Shown here one piece after another: positions 39,992 through 48,178 of a DNA stretch of 52,844 nt. A program made the position numbers and the translations under genes. Source of the DNA: Nocardioides sp. AX2bis (GTDB lineage: Bacteria > Actinomycetota > Actinomycetes > Propionibacteriales > Nocardioidaceae); assembly GCF_902506435.1 (NCBI RefSeq), contig NZ_LR733215.1, forward strand, positions 3,268,769 through 3,321,612. Reading direction: 5' to 3'. The notes beneath the pieces are model-generated. The model saw only the letters and a list, made by a program, of their open reading frames with translations, was not told the origin of the DNA and did no database searches. The stretch's first letter is position 1. Every line of letters begins with the position of its first letter.

Positions 39992-40009
39992 CGGTGTGCT
40001 CCTACGTCT

Positions 40010-40023
40010 GTGACGGGCGTCAC
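40010..40023 (-). promoter_or_regulatory. candidate operator of the sugar operon
   Basis: GTGACG-GG-CGTCAC, perfect 6-bp arms, is followed 7 bases later by a half-site GTGACGTCGCTC. It sits 19 bases upstream of the ABC ATPase start, which is a position suited to repression, plausibly by the adjacent ROK regulator. Confidence 0.5.
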
Positions 40024-40140
40024 CAAAGGGGTGACGTCGCTCAAACTAGGGGTGTGGTGCGGCGGAAGGCAAGCACCTCGCGCGCTTCTTTTGAAATTGT
40101 TCGGATGAGTAACGCAGGTTGGTGGACAAAGTCTCAGGCG

Positions 40141-40244
40141 GGACCGGTCCGGGAATCCCCGCTCGAGCGGGGATTCCCCGGGTTGTTGTCCCTTGCAAGG
40201 CGCGCGAACCCGGGGAACCCCCGCCTGAGCGGGGATTCCTGGGG
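40141..40244. repeat. nested palindromic element resembling two type I-E CRISPR repeats
   Basis: Two 28-base units, GGGAATCCCCGCTCGAGCGG... at 40151-40178 and GGGAACCCCCGCCTGAGCGG... at 40213-40240, are 24/28 identical and 62 bp apart, close to the 61-bp period of type I-E arrays. The 34-base interval is itself structured. CCCCGGGTT (40176-40184) complements AACCCGGGG (40207-40215), and CCTTGCAAGG is a palindrome between them. Unit 1 contains a perfect 26-base palindrome. No cas gene is in the window. Confidence 0.55.
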
Positions 40245-40286
40245 CCGGTGTGGCGCATGGGGCGGGCCCGCCGCGCCCCCCGCCGG

Positions 40287-41519
40287 TCAGCCCGCGGCGT
40301 ACACCGAGCTGCTGATCAGGCGCGCGGCGCCGACCACGCCGCCCTCGTCGCCCAGCTCGCTGAGCACGATCGGCAGGTTGCCGGTGGCCAGGGGCAGCGA
40401 GCGGCGGTAGGTGACGCTGCGGATCTCGGCGAGCAGGGAGTGCCCGACGCCGGTCAGCCCTCCCCCGATCACGATCAGGCCGGGGTTGACGAAGGAGACC
40501 AGGCTGGCCAGCACCTGCCCGACGCGCCGGCCGCTCTCGCGGACCAGCTCCAGGGCGACCGCGTCGCCGTGGGTGGCGGCCTGGCCGACGTCGGCGGCGG
40601 TCAGCACCCCGCGCTCGGCGAGCAGCGCCGCCAGGCCGGGAGATCGCCCGGCCCGGGCGGCCACGGTGGCGTCGCGGGCGATCGCCGCGCCGCCGGCGAA
40701 GGACTCCAGGCAGCCGGTGTTGCCGCAGGCGCAGGTCGGGCCGGACTCCTCGACGCGGATGTGGCCGATGTCGCCGGCGCAGCCGTCGACCCCGCGGTAG
40801 ACCCGACCGTCGACGACGAGCCCGCAGCCGATGCCCGTACCGATCTTGACGAACAGGAAGTCCTTCGAGCTGCGGGCGACCCCGGCGTGCAGCTCGCCGG
40901 CGGCGAGCACGTTCACGTCGTTGTCGAGCAGCGCCGGGCAGCCCAGCGCGCGGCTGACGACGTCGCGCACCGGGTAGCCGTCCCAGCCGGGCATGATCGG
41001 CGGCGACACCGAGACGCCGCGGTCGAAGTCGACCGGTCCGGGCACCCCGATCCCGGCCCCGACCGGGCGGTCGACGCCGATCTCGGCCAGCAGCTCCCGG
41101 GCCAGCGCGACCGCGCTCTCCAGCACGCCCTCCGGCCCCTCGCGGACGTCGGTGGGGCAGGAGCGCTGGGCGCGGACGGCCAGCCGGCCGTCGGTCAGCC
41201 CGACCGTCATCCCGGTGGCGCCGATCGAGATGCCGACGAAGACGAGGTCGGGGTGCAGGTCGACGATCGTCGAGCGGCGCCCGCCGCGGGAGGCAGCGGG
41301 CCCCACCTCGTGGACCAGCCCGAGGTCGCCGAGCCGGCCGACCTCGACGGCCACCGTGGTCCGCGAGACCTTGAGGGCGTCGGCGAGCTGGGTGCGCGAG
41401 AGCGGGCCGTCGTCGCGCAGGATGGTCAGCAGCCGCGCCTGGATCGCGCTCTCCGCGCGCCCGGTCAGCGGGTGCCGCGGCCGCCCCTCGTCCTGCCGGT
41501 CCTGCCCGTCCTCGGTCAC
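40287..41519 (-). CDS. ROK-family transcriptional regulator
   Basis: This 410-residue NagC/XylR-type repressor has an N-terminal winged helix-turn-helix (ESAIQARLLTIL and LSRTQLADALKVSRTTVAVE). The ROK sugar-kinase-like fold follows: VGISIGATGMTVGL, the ROK signature with GAGIGVPGPVDFDRG, and VKIGTGIGCGLVVDGRVYRG. The zinc motif GHIRVEESGPTCACGNTGCLE (Cys-x-Cys-x4-Cys) is next, then VIGGGLTGVG. It probably senses the imported sugar and represses the downstream ABC/dehydrogenase operon. GTG 41519 overlaps the stop of the VanZ gene (GTGA). The kinase-like domain may be non-catalytic. Confidence 0.93.
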   Translation of the reverse strand: MTEDGQDRQDEGRPRHPLTGRAESAIQARLLTILRDDGPLSRTQLADALKVSRTTVAVEVGRLGDLGLVHEVGPAASRGGRRSTIVDLHPDLVFVGISIGATGMTVGLTDGRLAVRAQRSCPTDVREGPEGVLESAVALARELLAEIGVDRPVGAGIGVPGPVDFDRGVSVSPPIMPGWDGYPVRDVVSRALGCPALLDNDVNVLAAGELHAGVARSSKDFLFVKIGTGIGCGLVVDGRVYRGVDGCAGDIGHIRVEESGPTCACGNTGCLESFAGGAAIARDATVAARAGRSPGLAALLAERGVLTAADVGQAATHGDAVALELVRESGRRVGQVLASLVSFVNPGLIVIGGGLTGVGHSLLAEIRSVTYRRSLPLATGNLPIVLSELGDEGGVVGAARLISSSVYAAG

Positions 41520-41977
41520 GGGCGCGATCCTCGCACGGGGGCCTCGCGCCGGCGCCGCGCCCGGCGTACGGCCGCCGGGGCCGTCAGCACCACCCCGACC
41601 ACGACGCCGATCACCGTCCCCGCGGTGTTGGTCAGCAGGTCACGCGGGTCGGGCACCCGGCCGGGGATGGAGCGCTGCGCGGTCTCGATCGCCACCGTCA
41701 TCGCGATCCCGAGCCCGAAGGCCACCCACCAGAACCGGGTCCCGACCAGCAGCAGGAAGAACAGGCCCACCGGCACGAACAGCGCCACGTTGGCCAGCGC
41801 CTCGGCGCGGTCGTAGGTCAGCCAGGACAGCTCGTCGTAGCGCTGCAGCCGGTCGACCACCCGCAGCACCAGGCCCCACTCGTCGCGCTGCGCGAGGTCG
41901 GGGGTCAGCGTCAGCCAGGCCACGAAGCCGAGGTAGGCGAAGGTGACCAGGGACAGGAAGGGGTGGCGGTGGAACAC
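41516..41977 (-). CDS. VanZ-family membrane protein
   Basis: This 153-residue protein has about four transmembrane helices (FLSLVTFAYLGFVAWLTLTP, ANVALFVPVGLFFLLLVG, FWWVAFGLGIAMTVAIETAQ, LLTNTAGTVIGVVVGVVLTA). It shows the VanZ landmarks NVALFVPVG, ETAQRSIPGRVPDPRDLLTNTAGTVIG and a basic tail. VanZ-like proteins influence cell-wall glycopeptide or lipid traits; no resistance cluster is present, so the role is unknown. The start is GTG 41977, since the upstream ATG is out of frame. It is coupled to the ROK gene by GTGA overlap. Confidence 0.88.
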   Translation of the reverse strand: MFHRHPFLSLVTFAYLGFVAWLTLTPDLAQRDEWGLVLRVVDRLQRYDELSWLTYDRAEALANVALFVPVGLFFLLLVGTRFWWVAFGLGIAMTVAIETAQRSIPGRVPDPRDLLTNTAGTVIGVVVGVVLTAPAAVRRARRRREAPVRGSRP

Positions 41978-42039
41978 TCGCCCATCCTGCCGCCCGCCGG
42001 TGCTTGCGGCGGCCCGGGCCGCGGAGGAGCATCCCCGGG

Positions 42040-42927
42040 GTGACCGCGACCACCCGCCTGCTCGCCCTGCCCGACGGCCGCGACCTCGAGGTCCTCGAGG
42101 ACGGCGACCCGGACGGCCGGGTGCTGGTGGTCCACGGCGGCCAGCCGTCGGCGGCCGTACGCTCCCCGCTCCTCGACGACGCCGCCCGCGACGCCGGGCT
42201 GCGGATGCTGACGACGTCGAGGCCGGGGTACGGCGCCTCGTCGCCGCGCCCGGGCACCTACCGCGTCCGCGACGACGTGGACGACGTGGCCGCGCTGCTC
42301 GACGACGTCGGGGCCACCGAGTTCGTGACCCTGGGCTGGTCCGGCGGAGGTCCCCGGGCGCTGGCCTGCGCCGCCCTGCTGCCCGAGCGCTGCCGGGCCG
42401 CGACGTCGCTGGCCGGGGTCGCGCCGCACGACGCCGCCGGGCTCGACTGGTCGGCCGGGATGGCGCCGGAGAACGTGGCGGAGTTCGGTGCCGCCGAGCA
42501 GGGGCGCGAGGCGTACGAGGCGTACCTCGTCGCCGAGCTCCTGCCGGTGCTGCGGACCGGAACCGACGAGCTCGCCGCCGCCCTCGGCGGGCTGGTCCCG
42601 CCGGTCGACCGGCAGGCGATGGCCGACGGGCTGGCGCCCTGGGTGGCCGAGACGTTCCACCGGGCCGGCGCACAGGGCGTGCGCGGGGTCCGCGACGACG
42701 GCCTCGCGATCGTCTCGCCGTGGGGCTTCGACCCGGGCCGGATCACGGTGCCGACCGCGGTCTGGCAGGGCACCGAGGACGCGATGGTCCCGCTCGCCCG
42801 CGGCCGCTGGCTGGCCGCGCACGTGCCCGGCACCACCGCCCACCTGCTCGACGGCGAGGGTCACCTCAGCATCGTGACCCGGTTCGCGGAGATGCTGGCC
42901 GAGCTGAAGGACCTGGCCGGCTGGTGA
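42040..42927 (+). CDS. alpha/beta hydrolase
   Basis: This 295-residue alpha/beta-hydrolase has the nucleophile elbow GWSGGG, the oxyanion strand VLVVHGGQPS and the late His in GEGHLSIVTR; the Asp is probably in QGTEDAMVP. No signal peptide is visible. The GTG at 42040 is preceded by GGAGGAG; an open frame 12 codons longer is possible but lacks support. Substrate is not predictable (esterase, lactonase or peptidase-like). It is divergent from the VanZ gene (63-base gap) and convergent with hflX, with a palindromic repeat between. Confidence 0.87.
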   Translation: MTATTRLLALPDGRDLEVLEDGDPDGRVLVVHGGQPSAAVRSPLLDDAARDAGLRMLTTSRPGYGASSPRPGTYRVRDDVDDVAALLDDVGATEFVTLGWSGGGPRALACAALLPERCRAATSLAGVAPHDAAGLDWSAGMAPENVAEFGAAEQGREAYEAYLVAELLPVLRTGTDELAAALGGLVPPVDRQAMADGLAPWVAETFHRAGAQGVRGVRDDGLAIVSPWGFDPGRITVPTAVWQGTEDAMVPLARGRWLAAHVPGTTAHLLDGEGHLSIVTRFAEMLAELKDLAGW

Positions 42928-42939
42928 GGCGCCAGCCGG

Positions 42940-43002
42940 GATAGTCCCTGACGAAATCGCTGCGAATCGGCAGGATCCACGACGATCTCGTCAGGGACTA
43001 TC
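42940..43002. repeat. family B palindrome, copy 1, at a convergent junction
   Basis: GATAGTCCCTGACGA (42940-42954) is complementary to TCGTCAGGGACTATC (42988-43002); the right arm extends to 23 bases identical to copy 2 (49576-49598), and the left arm has three mismatches there. It lies between the stops of the hydrolase (42927) and hflX (43014), so it can act as a bidirectional terminator. Confidence 0.85.
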
Positions 43003-43013
43003 TCCCGCGGCGG

Positions 43014-44546
43014 CTATCCCGCGGTGGTGACGGCGTACTCCGCCAGCTCGCCGGCCAGCCCGCCGTGCGCCCGCCCGCGCAGCAGGGTGCCGTCGGCGGT
43101 GTGCTCGAGCTCGTCGATCTCGCCGTTCTGGTGGATCTTGTTGAGCAGGTCGCCGCGCTCGTACGGCAGCAGGACCTCGAACGGCTCGGTCGGGTGCGGC
43201 AGCTCGGCCTCGACGGCCGCGCGGACGGCGTCGATGCCCTCGCCGGTGTGGGCGCTGACGACGACGGCGTGCGGCTCGCGCTGCAGCAGCCGGGCCAGGA
43301 CCATCGGGTCGGCCAGGTCGGCCTTGTTGATGACGACCAGCTCGGGCACCTTGTCGGCGTCGATCTCGGCGAACACCTCGCGGACCGCGGTGAGCTGGCC
43401 CTCGGGGTCGGGGTGCGATCCGTCGACGACGTGGAGCACGAGGTCGGCGTCGGCGACCTCCTCGAGCGTCGAGCGGAACGCCTCCACGAGCTGGTGCGGC
43501 AGGTGGCGCACGAAGCCGACCGTGTCGCTCATCGTGTAGACGCGACCGTCGGTCGTGGTCGTCTTGCGGGTGGTCGGGTCCAGCGTCGCGAACAGGGCGT
43601 CCTCGACCAGGACGCCTGCGTCGGTGAGCCGGTTCAGCAGCGACGACTTGCCGGCGTTGGTGTAGCCGGCGATCACCACGGCCGGCACCTGCCGGTCGCT
43701 GCGCTGGGAGCGCTTGGTGTCGCGGGTCCCCCGCATGTCGGCGAGCTCGCGGCGCAGCTTGGCGATCTTGGTGTTGATCCGGCGCCGGTCGGTCTCGATC
43801 TTGGTCTCACCGGGACCACGGCTGCCGATCCCCGCACCGGCGGCGACCCGTCCACCGGCCTGGCGGGACAGGTTGCCACCCCAGCCGCGCAGGCGCTGCT
43901 TCATGTAGCTCAGCTGCGCCAGCTCGACCTGGGCCTTGCCCTCACGGCTCTTGGCGTGCTGGCTGAAGATGTCGAGGATCAGCGCCGTCCGGTCGACGAC
44001 CTTGACCTTGAGCTTGTCCTCCAGGTTGCGCAGCTGGCTCGGCGCCAGGTCCCCGTCGCACACCACGGTGTCCGCGCCGGTGGCCAGCACGATCTCGGCC
44101 AGGCCCTCGACCTTGCCGCGCCCGATGTAGGTCGCGGGGTCCGGGTTCTGCCGGCGCTGGTAGATCGCCTCGAGCACCTCGGAGCCGGCCGTCTCGGCCA
44201 GCAGCGCGAGCTCGGCCATCGAGTTCTCGGCGTCCTCGACGCGACCGCCGGTCCACACCCCGACCAGCACGACGCGCTCCAGACGCAGCTGGCGGTACTC
44301 GACCTCGGAGATGTCCTCGAGCTCGGTGCGCAGGCTCGCCACACGGCGCAGCTCGTGGCGCTCGACCAGGTCGAGGTCCCCGGTGGAGTAGCCCGGCCTG
44401 CTCCGGTCCGCCTTCGGGATGGCGGTCTTGGCTTCGGTGCCGTCGGTGTCGTCGGCGTAGCCCGACTCGAAGTCGCCGTCCTGGTCGTCCCAGGTGGTGG
44501 TGGCGTCGAGCTCGGCGTCGAGGGTGAAGTCGTGAGCGTGGGTCAT
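43014..44546 (-). CDS. hflX: GTPase HflX
   Basis: This 510-residue ribosome-associated GTPase has an N-terminal acidic tail of about 60 residues. The HflX subdomain follows with YIGRGKVEGL, CDGDLAPSQLRNLE and VDRTALILDIFSQHAKSREG. The Gly-rich linker GPGETKIETDRRRI is next. The G domain has G1 GYTNAGKSS, G3 DTVGF and G4 NKAD. It splits or rescues stalled ribosomes and is often heat- or antibiotic-stress related. The start ATG 44546 is preceded by GGAGG. The disordered N-terminal tail is typical in actinobacteria. It stands alone, divergent from the ECF sigma operon. Confidence 0.96.
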   Translation of the reverse strand: MTHAHDFTLDAELDATTTWDDQDGDFESGYADDTDGTEAKTAIPKADRSRPGYSTGDLDLVERHELRRVASLRTELEDISEVEYRQLRLERVVLVGVWTGGRVEDAENSMAELALLAETAGSEVLEAIYQRRQNPDPATYIGRGKVEGLAEIVLATGADTVVCDGDLAPSQLRNLEDKLKVKVVDRTALILDIFSQHAKSREGKAQVELAQLSYMKQRLRGWGGNLSRQAGGRVAAGAGIGSRGPGETKIETDRRRINTKIAKLRRELADMRGTRDTKRSQRSDRQVPAVVIAGYTNAGKSSLLNRLTDAGVLVEDALFATLDPTTRKTTTTDGRVYTMSDTVGFVRHLPHQLVEAFRSTLEEVADADLVLHVVDGSHPDPEGQLTAVREVFAEIDADKVPELVVINKADLADPMVLARLLQREPHAVVVSAHTGEGIDAVRAAVEAELPHPTEPFEVLLPYERGDLLNKIHQNGEIDELEHTADGTLLRGRAHGGLAGELAEYAVTTAG

Positions 44547-44686
44547 ATACCTCCAGGTTAGTTCTCACAGAGCGCCGGGACCAGCGGGTTTACTCCCGCG
44601 CGGCTTCAACCCCCGGCGGCCCCCGTGCGTTCGGATGGGTGTGAGCACGCAGCGGACGACCCGGACCCCGGAGGCGGTGGTGAGCC

Positions 44687-45214
44687 GTGAAGGAGCAGGG
44701 ACGTGAGTCCTTCGAGCAGTGGGCCCGCACCCGCCAGCAGGCGCTGGTGCGCACGGCGTACCTCGTGACCGGCGACTTCCACCGCGCCGAGGACCTGGTC
44801 CAGGAGGCCCTGGTCACCGTCGCGACGCGCTGGGACGTGCTGCGCGACGGCAACCCGGACGCCTGGGTCCGCACGGTCGTCTACCGCGGCAACGTCTCGT
44901 GGTGGCGCAAGCACCGCCGCGAGGTGACGCGAGCGGAGACCCCGGAGCGCCCGGAGCGCCCGGGCGGGGCCGGTACGCCGGACGGCCAGGCCGCGGCCCT
45001 GGTCCGCGGCGGGCTCGCCGACGCGCTCCTGCTGCTGACGCAGAAGCAGCGTGCGGTGCTGATGCTGCGCTTCGCCGAGGACCTCTCGGTGGCCGAGGCC
45101 GCCGACGTCCTCGGCGTGAGCACCGGGACCGTCAAGAAGCAGACCTCGGTCGCGCTGGCGCGGCTGCGCGAGGTCGCCCCCGAGCTGCGCGACCTGCTGG
45201 AGGAGGTTCGATGA
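44687..45214 (+). CDS. SigE-family ECF RNA polymerase sigma factor
   Basis: This 175-residue ECF sigma factor has region 2 (EQWARTRQQALVRTAYLVTGDFHRAEDLVQEALVTVATRW, with DxxxDLVQE type core) and region 4 (LTQKQRAVLMLRFAEDLSVAEAADVLGVSTGTVKKQTSVAL). This pattern belongs to the actinobacterial SigE/SigM-like ECF50-type group. The start GTG 44687 is next to a GGTGGTGAG. Its stop overlaps the next gene (ATGA), which is a membrane protein that could act as its anti-sigma partner. The promoters it controls are not known. Confidence 0.92.
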   Translation: MKEQGRESFEQWARTRQQALVRTAYLVTGDFHRAEDLVQEALVTVATRWDVLRDGNPDAWVRTVVYRGNVSWWRKHRREVTRAETPERPERPGGAGTPDGQAAALVRGGLADALLLLTQKQRAVLMLRFAEDLSVAEAADVLGVSTGTVKKQTSVALARLREVAPELRDLLEEVR

Positions 45215-46392
45215 ACGAGCGACTGGACCTGGCCGCCCTGCGCGACGGGGTCGACCTGCCGCCGACGCAGGTCGCGGAGGGTGCGTGGGAGCGCGGTCGA
45301 CGACGCGTACGCCGCCGCCGGGCCGCCGCCGCGGTCGGCGTGGCCGCCCTCGTGGCGGCCGTGGCGGTGGTGCCGACGCTGGTCGGGCCGTCGGTCACCG
45401 GGATGCTGCAGCCTGCCGAGGCGCCCACCGGGCTGCCCGACCCCACCCGCACCGTCACCTCGGACGTCGCGGTGCAGGACCTGCTGGGGCCCCTGATCGG
45501 TCGCGAGACCAGGCCCCGGGCCGGCGACGACGTCGTGGACGTCGGGTCCGCGCCGCAGGTGCCGCTCGCCGACGCCCCTCTGCCCTTCGCGCGCTGGGCG
45601 GTCGCCACCGAGACCGGCGCCCTGGTGCTGGGACCGGACGGCACCTTCCGCAGCGTCGACGTCCCGGGCGGCGAGGCCGCCACCGACGTCCTGCAGGCGA
45701 CCTCGTTCAACCCCGACGCGACGAGGCTCGTGCTGGGCATGTCCGACGGCGTGGTGGTCGCCGACCTCACCCGGGGCACCACCGTGACCGTGCCGCTCTC
45801 CCCGGGCGGGAAGGTCGACGAGGCGGTCGTGATCGAGGGCTGGGCCGGAGACGAGGTGCTCGTCTCGAACGGCGACCGCGGCAGCGTCCTGGTCGAGGCC
45901 GTCACCGGCCGGGTCCGGGAGACCACCTACCCCGCCGGCCCCGGGTTCACCGGAAACGGCACGCCCTTCGTCTGGTCCGGCACGGAGGCCGTGGTGGGCG
46001 ACGCCCGCGTGCGGACCGCGGTGGACCGCGACCCCACGGACCCGCTGCTGATCGACGGCGACCGGGCCCTGCTCGCCACGGGGCTGACCCTGGACGAGGC
46101 CGACCTCGGTACCGGCGGCCCCCTGGGCGACTCCGACCTCCCCTACGTCCCCTCGGTCGTCGTGGTCGACCTGCCGACCGGGGACCCCGTGGCCAGGCTG
46201 GTCCGTGACCCCTCCGGCCCGGTGCTGCTCGAGGCCCTGGCGCTCGACGGTGGATCCGCCGTCATCCGGGTCGAGAGCGTCCGGGCGGAGGTCGTGGTGC
46301 TCGACTGGTCCTGGGAGACCGACGAGGTCACTCACGTCGCCGCGATCGACCCGCCCGACGGGTCGGGCTTCGTCGCCTGGGGACGTGGCTGA
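45211..46392 (+). CDS. membrane protein coupled to the sigma factor (putative anti-sigma-like/beta-propeller)
   Basis: This 393-residue protein has a cytosolic N-terminus of about 45 residues, an Arg-rich stretch (RGRRRVRRRR), one transmembrane helix (AAAAVGVAALVAAVAVVPTLV) and a large extracytoplasmic region of about 320 residues. That region has repeats of beta-strand type (for example VVVADLTRGTTVTVPL, PFVWSGTEAVVGDARV) suggesting a beta-propeller. It begins inside the stop of the ECF sigma gene (ATGA), so it is probably the sensor or anti-sigma of this sigma factor, but it lacks a recognisable zinc anti-sigma motif. Confidence 0.82.
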   Translation: MNERLDLAALRDGVDLPPTQVAEGAWERGRRRVRRRRAAAAVGVAALVAAVAVVPTLVGPSVTGMLQPAEAPTGLPDPTRTVTSDVAVQDLLGPLIGRETRPRAGDDVVDVGSAPQVPLADAPLPFARWAVATETGALVLGPDGTFRSVDVPGGEAATDVLQATSFNPDATRLVLGMSDGVVVADLTRGTTVTVPLSPGGKVDEAVVIEGWAGDEVLVSNGDRGSVLVEAVTGRVRETTYPAGPGFTGNGTPFVWSGTEAVVGDARVRTAVDRDPTDPLLIDGDRALLATGLTLDEADLGTGGPLGDSDLPYVPSVVVVDLPTGDPVARLVRDPSGPVLLEALALDGGSAVIRVESVRAEVVVLDWSWETDEVTHVAAIDPPDGSGFVAWGRG

Positions 46393-46414
46393 CCGGCTCG
46401 GGCACGATGACCCC

Positions 46415-47089
46415 GTGACCGCGCCCCCCGTCGTACGCCTCTCCCCCGACGGCCGCGAGCTTGACAGCCTGCTCGGTCCGCAGGTGCGCCTGCTCGGCGT
46501 CAGCGGGTCGCCCGGCGCCGGCAAGTCGACCCTCGCCGCGGCGCTCGCGCTGCGGCTCGGCGGGCGGGTGGTGCCGATGGACGGATTCCACTACGCCGAC
46601 GTCGAGCTGCGCCGACGCGGCCTGCTGGCCCGCAAGGGGGCGCCGGAGACCTTCGACGCCGAGGGGTACGCCGCCCTGCTCGCCCGGGTGCGCGAGCGCC
46701 GGGCCGGCGAGGCGCCGGTCGTGGCGCCGGCGTTCGAGCGCGACCTGGAGCAGCCGCTGGCCGGGGCGGTCGCGGTGCCGGACGAGGCGCATGAGGAGAC
46801 CGGGCTGGTCGTCACGGAGGGCAACTACCTGCTGCTCGACGAGCCCCGCTGGGCGGCCGTCCGCACCCCGCTCGACGCGGTCTGGCACGTCGTCGTGGAC
46901 GAGCCGCTGCGGCGGGGCAGGCTGCTGGCACGGCACGAGGCGTACGGGAAGTCGGCGGCCGACGCGGCCGCCTGGGTGGCCTCCGTCGACGACCCGAACG
47001 CCGTCCTGGTCGAGGGCGTACGCCACCGCGCCGACCTGGTCCTCGACCTGACCGCGTGGAGTCCCGCCGGCGGGAGCGGTCTCCCGTGA
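46415..47089 (+). CDS. nucleoside/nucleotide kinase family protein (uridine-kinase-like P-loop)
   Basis: This 224-residue P-loop kinase has Walker A GSPGAGKST, a VPMDGFHYADVELRRRGL segment (typical of uridine/pantothenate/fructokinase-like kinases), and a TEGNYLLLDEPRWAAV Walker-B-like region. Arg-rich lid elements follow. It could phosphorylate a nucleoside, sugar or pantothenate-like substrate; this group is usually annotated as nucleoside/nucleotide kinase. GTG 46415 gives the expected N-terminus; no ribosome site is obvious. It stands between the sigma-linked gene and a NfeD-like gene. Confidence 0.9.
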   Translation: MTAPPVVRLSPDGRELDSLLGPQVRLLGVSGSPGAGKSTLAAALALRLGGRVVPMDGFHYADVELRRRGLLARKGAPETFDAEGYAALLARVRERRAGEAPVVAPAFERDLEQPLAGAVAVPDEAHEETGLVVTEGNYLLLDEPRWAAVRTPLDAVWHVVVDEPLRRGRLLARHEAYGKSAADAAAWVASVDDPNAVLVEGVRHRADLVLDLTAWSPAGGSGLP

Positions 47090-47174
47090 ACCGCCCCAGC
47101 CGGGACGAAAGACCCGTTAGGGTCGCGGGGACCTGGACAGTCCGGGTGCCGTACCGCTCCGGAGGGACCGCGCC

Positions 47175-47774
47175 GTGACCGTCCTCCTCGTGCTCGGCGG
47201 CCTCGGCCTGGCGCTGATCCTCGTCTCGCTGGTCCTCGGGGACGTGCTCGACGGCGCCCTCGACGCGCTCGCCGGTGACGTGTTCTCGACCGCCGTGATC
47301 GGCGCGTTCGTGTCCGCCTTCGGCTTCGGCGGCGCCATCGCCGACGGCGTCGGCCTGCCGCTGCCGCTCAGCCTGGGCGCCGGTGCCGTCGCCGGCGTGC
47401 TGTTCGGCTGGATGGCGGTGTGGCTGACCCGGCTGGTCAAGGACGGCGGCAGCGACGGCACGCCGAGCGCCGACGACCTGGTCGGCCGCGACGGCACGGT
47501 GACCAGCGCGATCCCCGCCGACGGCTTCGGCTCGGTACGCGTCCTGCTCGGGGGCCACGTCGTGCGGGTCAACGCCCGCGCCGAGGCCCCGCTCGAGGCC
47601 GGCACCGAGGTGCACGTGACCTCGATCCTGTCCCCCACCGCCGTCACGGTGGCCCCCACCTGGGGCGACCTCACATGGGGCCTCCGAGGGGCGTGCCCGC
47701 ACCCGAGGGGGACGGGTGCTCACCGGTCAACGAGGCACACCCCCGGGGGTTCCGCACCGTCCGCCGCGGTCTAG
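47175..47774 (+). CDS. NfeD-like membrane protein
   Basis: This 199-residue protein has three N-terminal hydrophobic segments (VLLVLGGLGLALILVSLVLG, STAVIGAFVSAFGFGGAIAD, LGAGAVAGVLFGWMAVWLT) and a cytosolic OB-fold like NfeD's C-terminal domain (LVGRDGTVTSAIPADGFGSV and VRVNARAEAPLEAG). NfeD proteins partner stomatin-like proteins in membrane quality control; no stomatin gene is adjacent here. The last about 35 residues after VTVAPTW are Gly/Pro/His-rich and unlike the family, perhaps a read-on tail. Its stop TAG shares a CTAG tetranucleotide with the convergent VOC gene. GTG 47175 has GGAGGG upstream. Confidence 0.83.
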   Translation: MTVLLVLGGLGLALILVSLVLGDVLDGALDALAGDVFSTAVIGAFVSAFGFGGAIADGVGLPLPLSLGAGAVAGVLFGWMAVWLTRLVKDGGSDGTPSADDLVGRDGTVTSAIPADGFGSVRVLLGGHVVRVNARAEAPLEAGTEVHVTSILSPTAVTVAPTWGDLTWGLRGACPHPRGTGAHRSTRHTPGGSAPSAAV

Positions 47775-48178
47775 GCCGGGTCGGCGGCCAGCAGCTCGAC
47801 CCGGTTGCCGTGCGCGTCGCGGGCGTGCAGCCGCTGGTAGCCCGGGAACGTCTCCCGCTCCCGGTCGTCGACGTCGAACCCCAGCCCACGCAAGCGCTCC
47901 CCCGCAGCCGTGAGCGCGACCTCGTCGTCGAGCAGCAGCGCCGGGTGCGCCCGCCGCGGCGGGGCGCAGGGATCCTCGACGCCCACGTGCACCTCGCCCG
48001 TGACGCGCCCGTCGGCGGCGGGGCCGTCGTACGCCCGGAACCAGACACCGCCGCGGCCGGCCAGCGGCGCCGGCTTGGCGACCTCGGTCATCCCCAGGCC
48101 GTCGACCCAGAAGCGTCGGGCGTCGTCCTCGCCGCCGGTCGGGCAGCCGACCTGGACGTGGTGCAGCAGCAGGCTCAC
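47771..48178 (-). CDS. VOC-family (glyoxalase-like) protein
   Basis: This 135-residue vicinal-oxygen-chelate protein begins LLHHVQVGCPTGGEDDARRF and has a WFRAYDGP / EVHVGVEDPCAPPRRAHPAL pattern. It ends with QRLHARDAHGNRVELLA, the classic C-terminal VOC strand. VOC proteins bind a metal and act on diverse small molecules. It starts with GTG at 48178, overlapping the methyltransferase stop (GTGA), so these two are one operon. Function is unknown beyond fold; detoxification or antibiotic-binding are possibilities for such small VOC proteins. Confidence 0.88.
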   Translation of the reverse strand: MSLLLHHVQVGCPTGGEDDARRFWVDGLGMTEVAKPAPLAGRGGVWFRAYDGPAADGRVTGEVHVGVEDPCAPPRRAHPALLLDDEVALTAAGERLRGLGFDVDDRERETFPGYQRLHARDAHGNRVELLAADPA

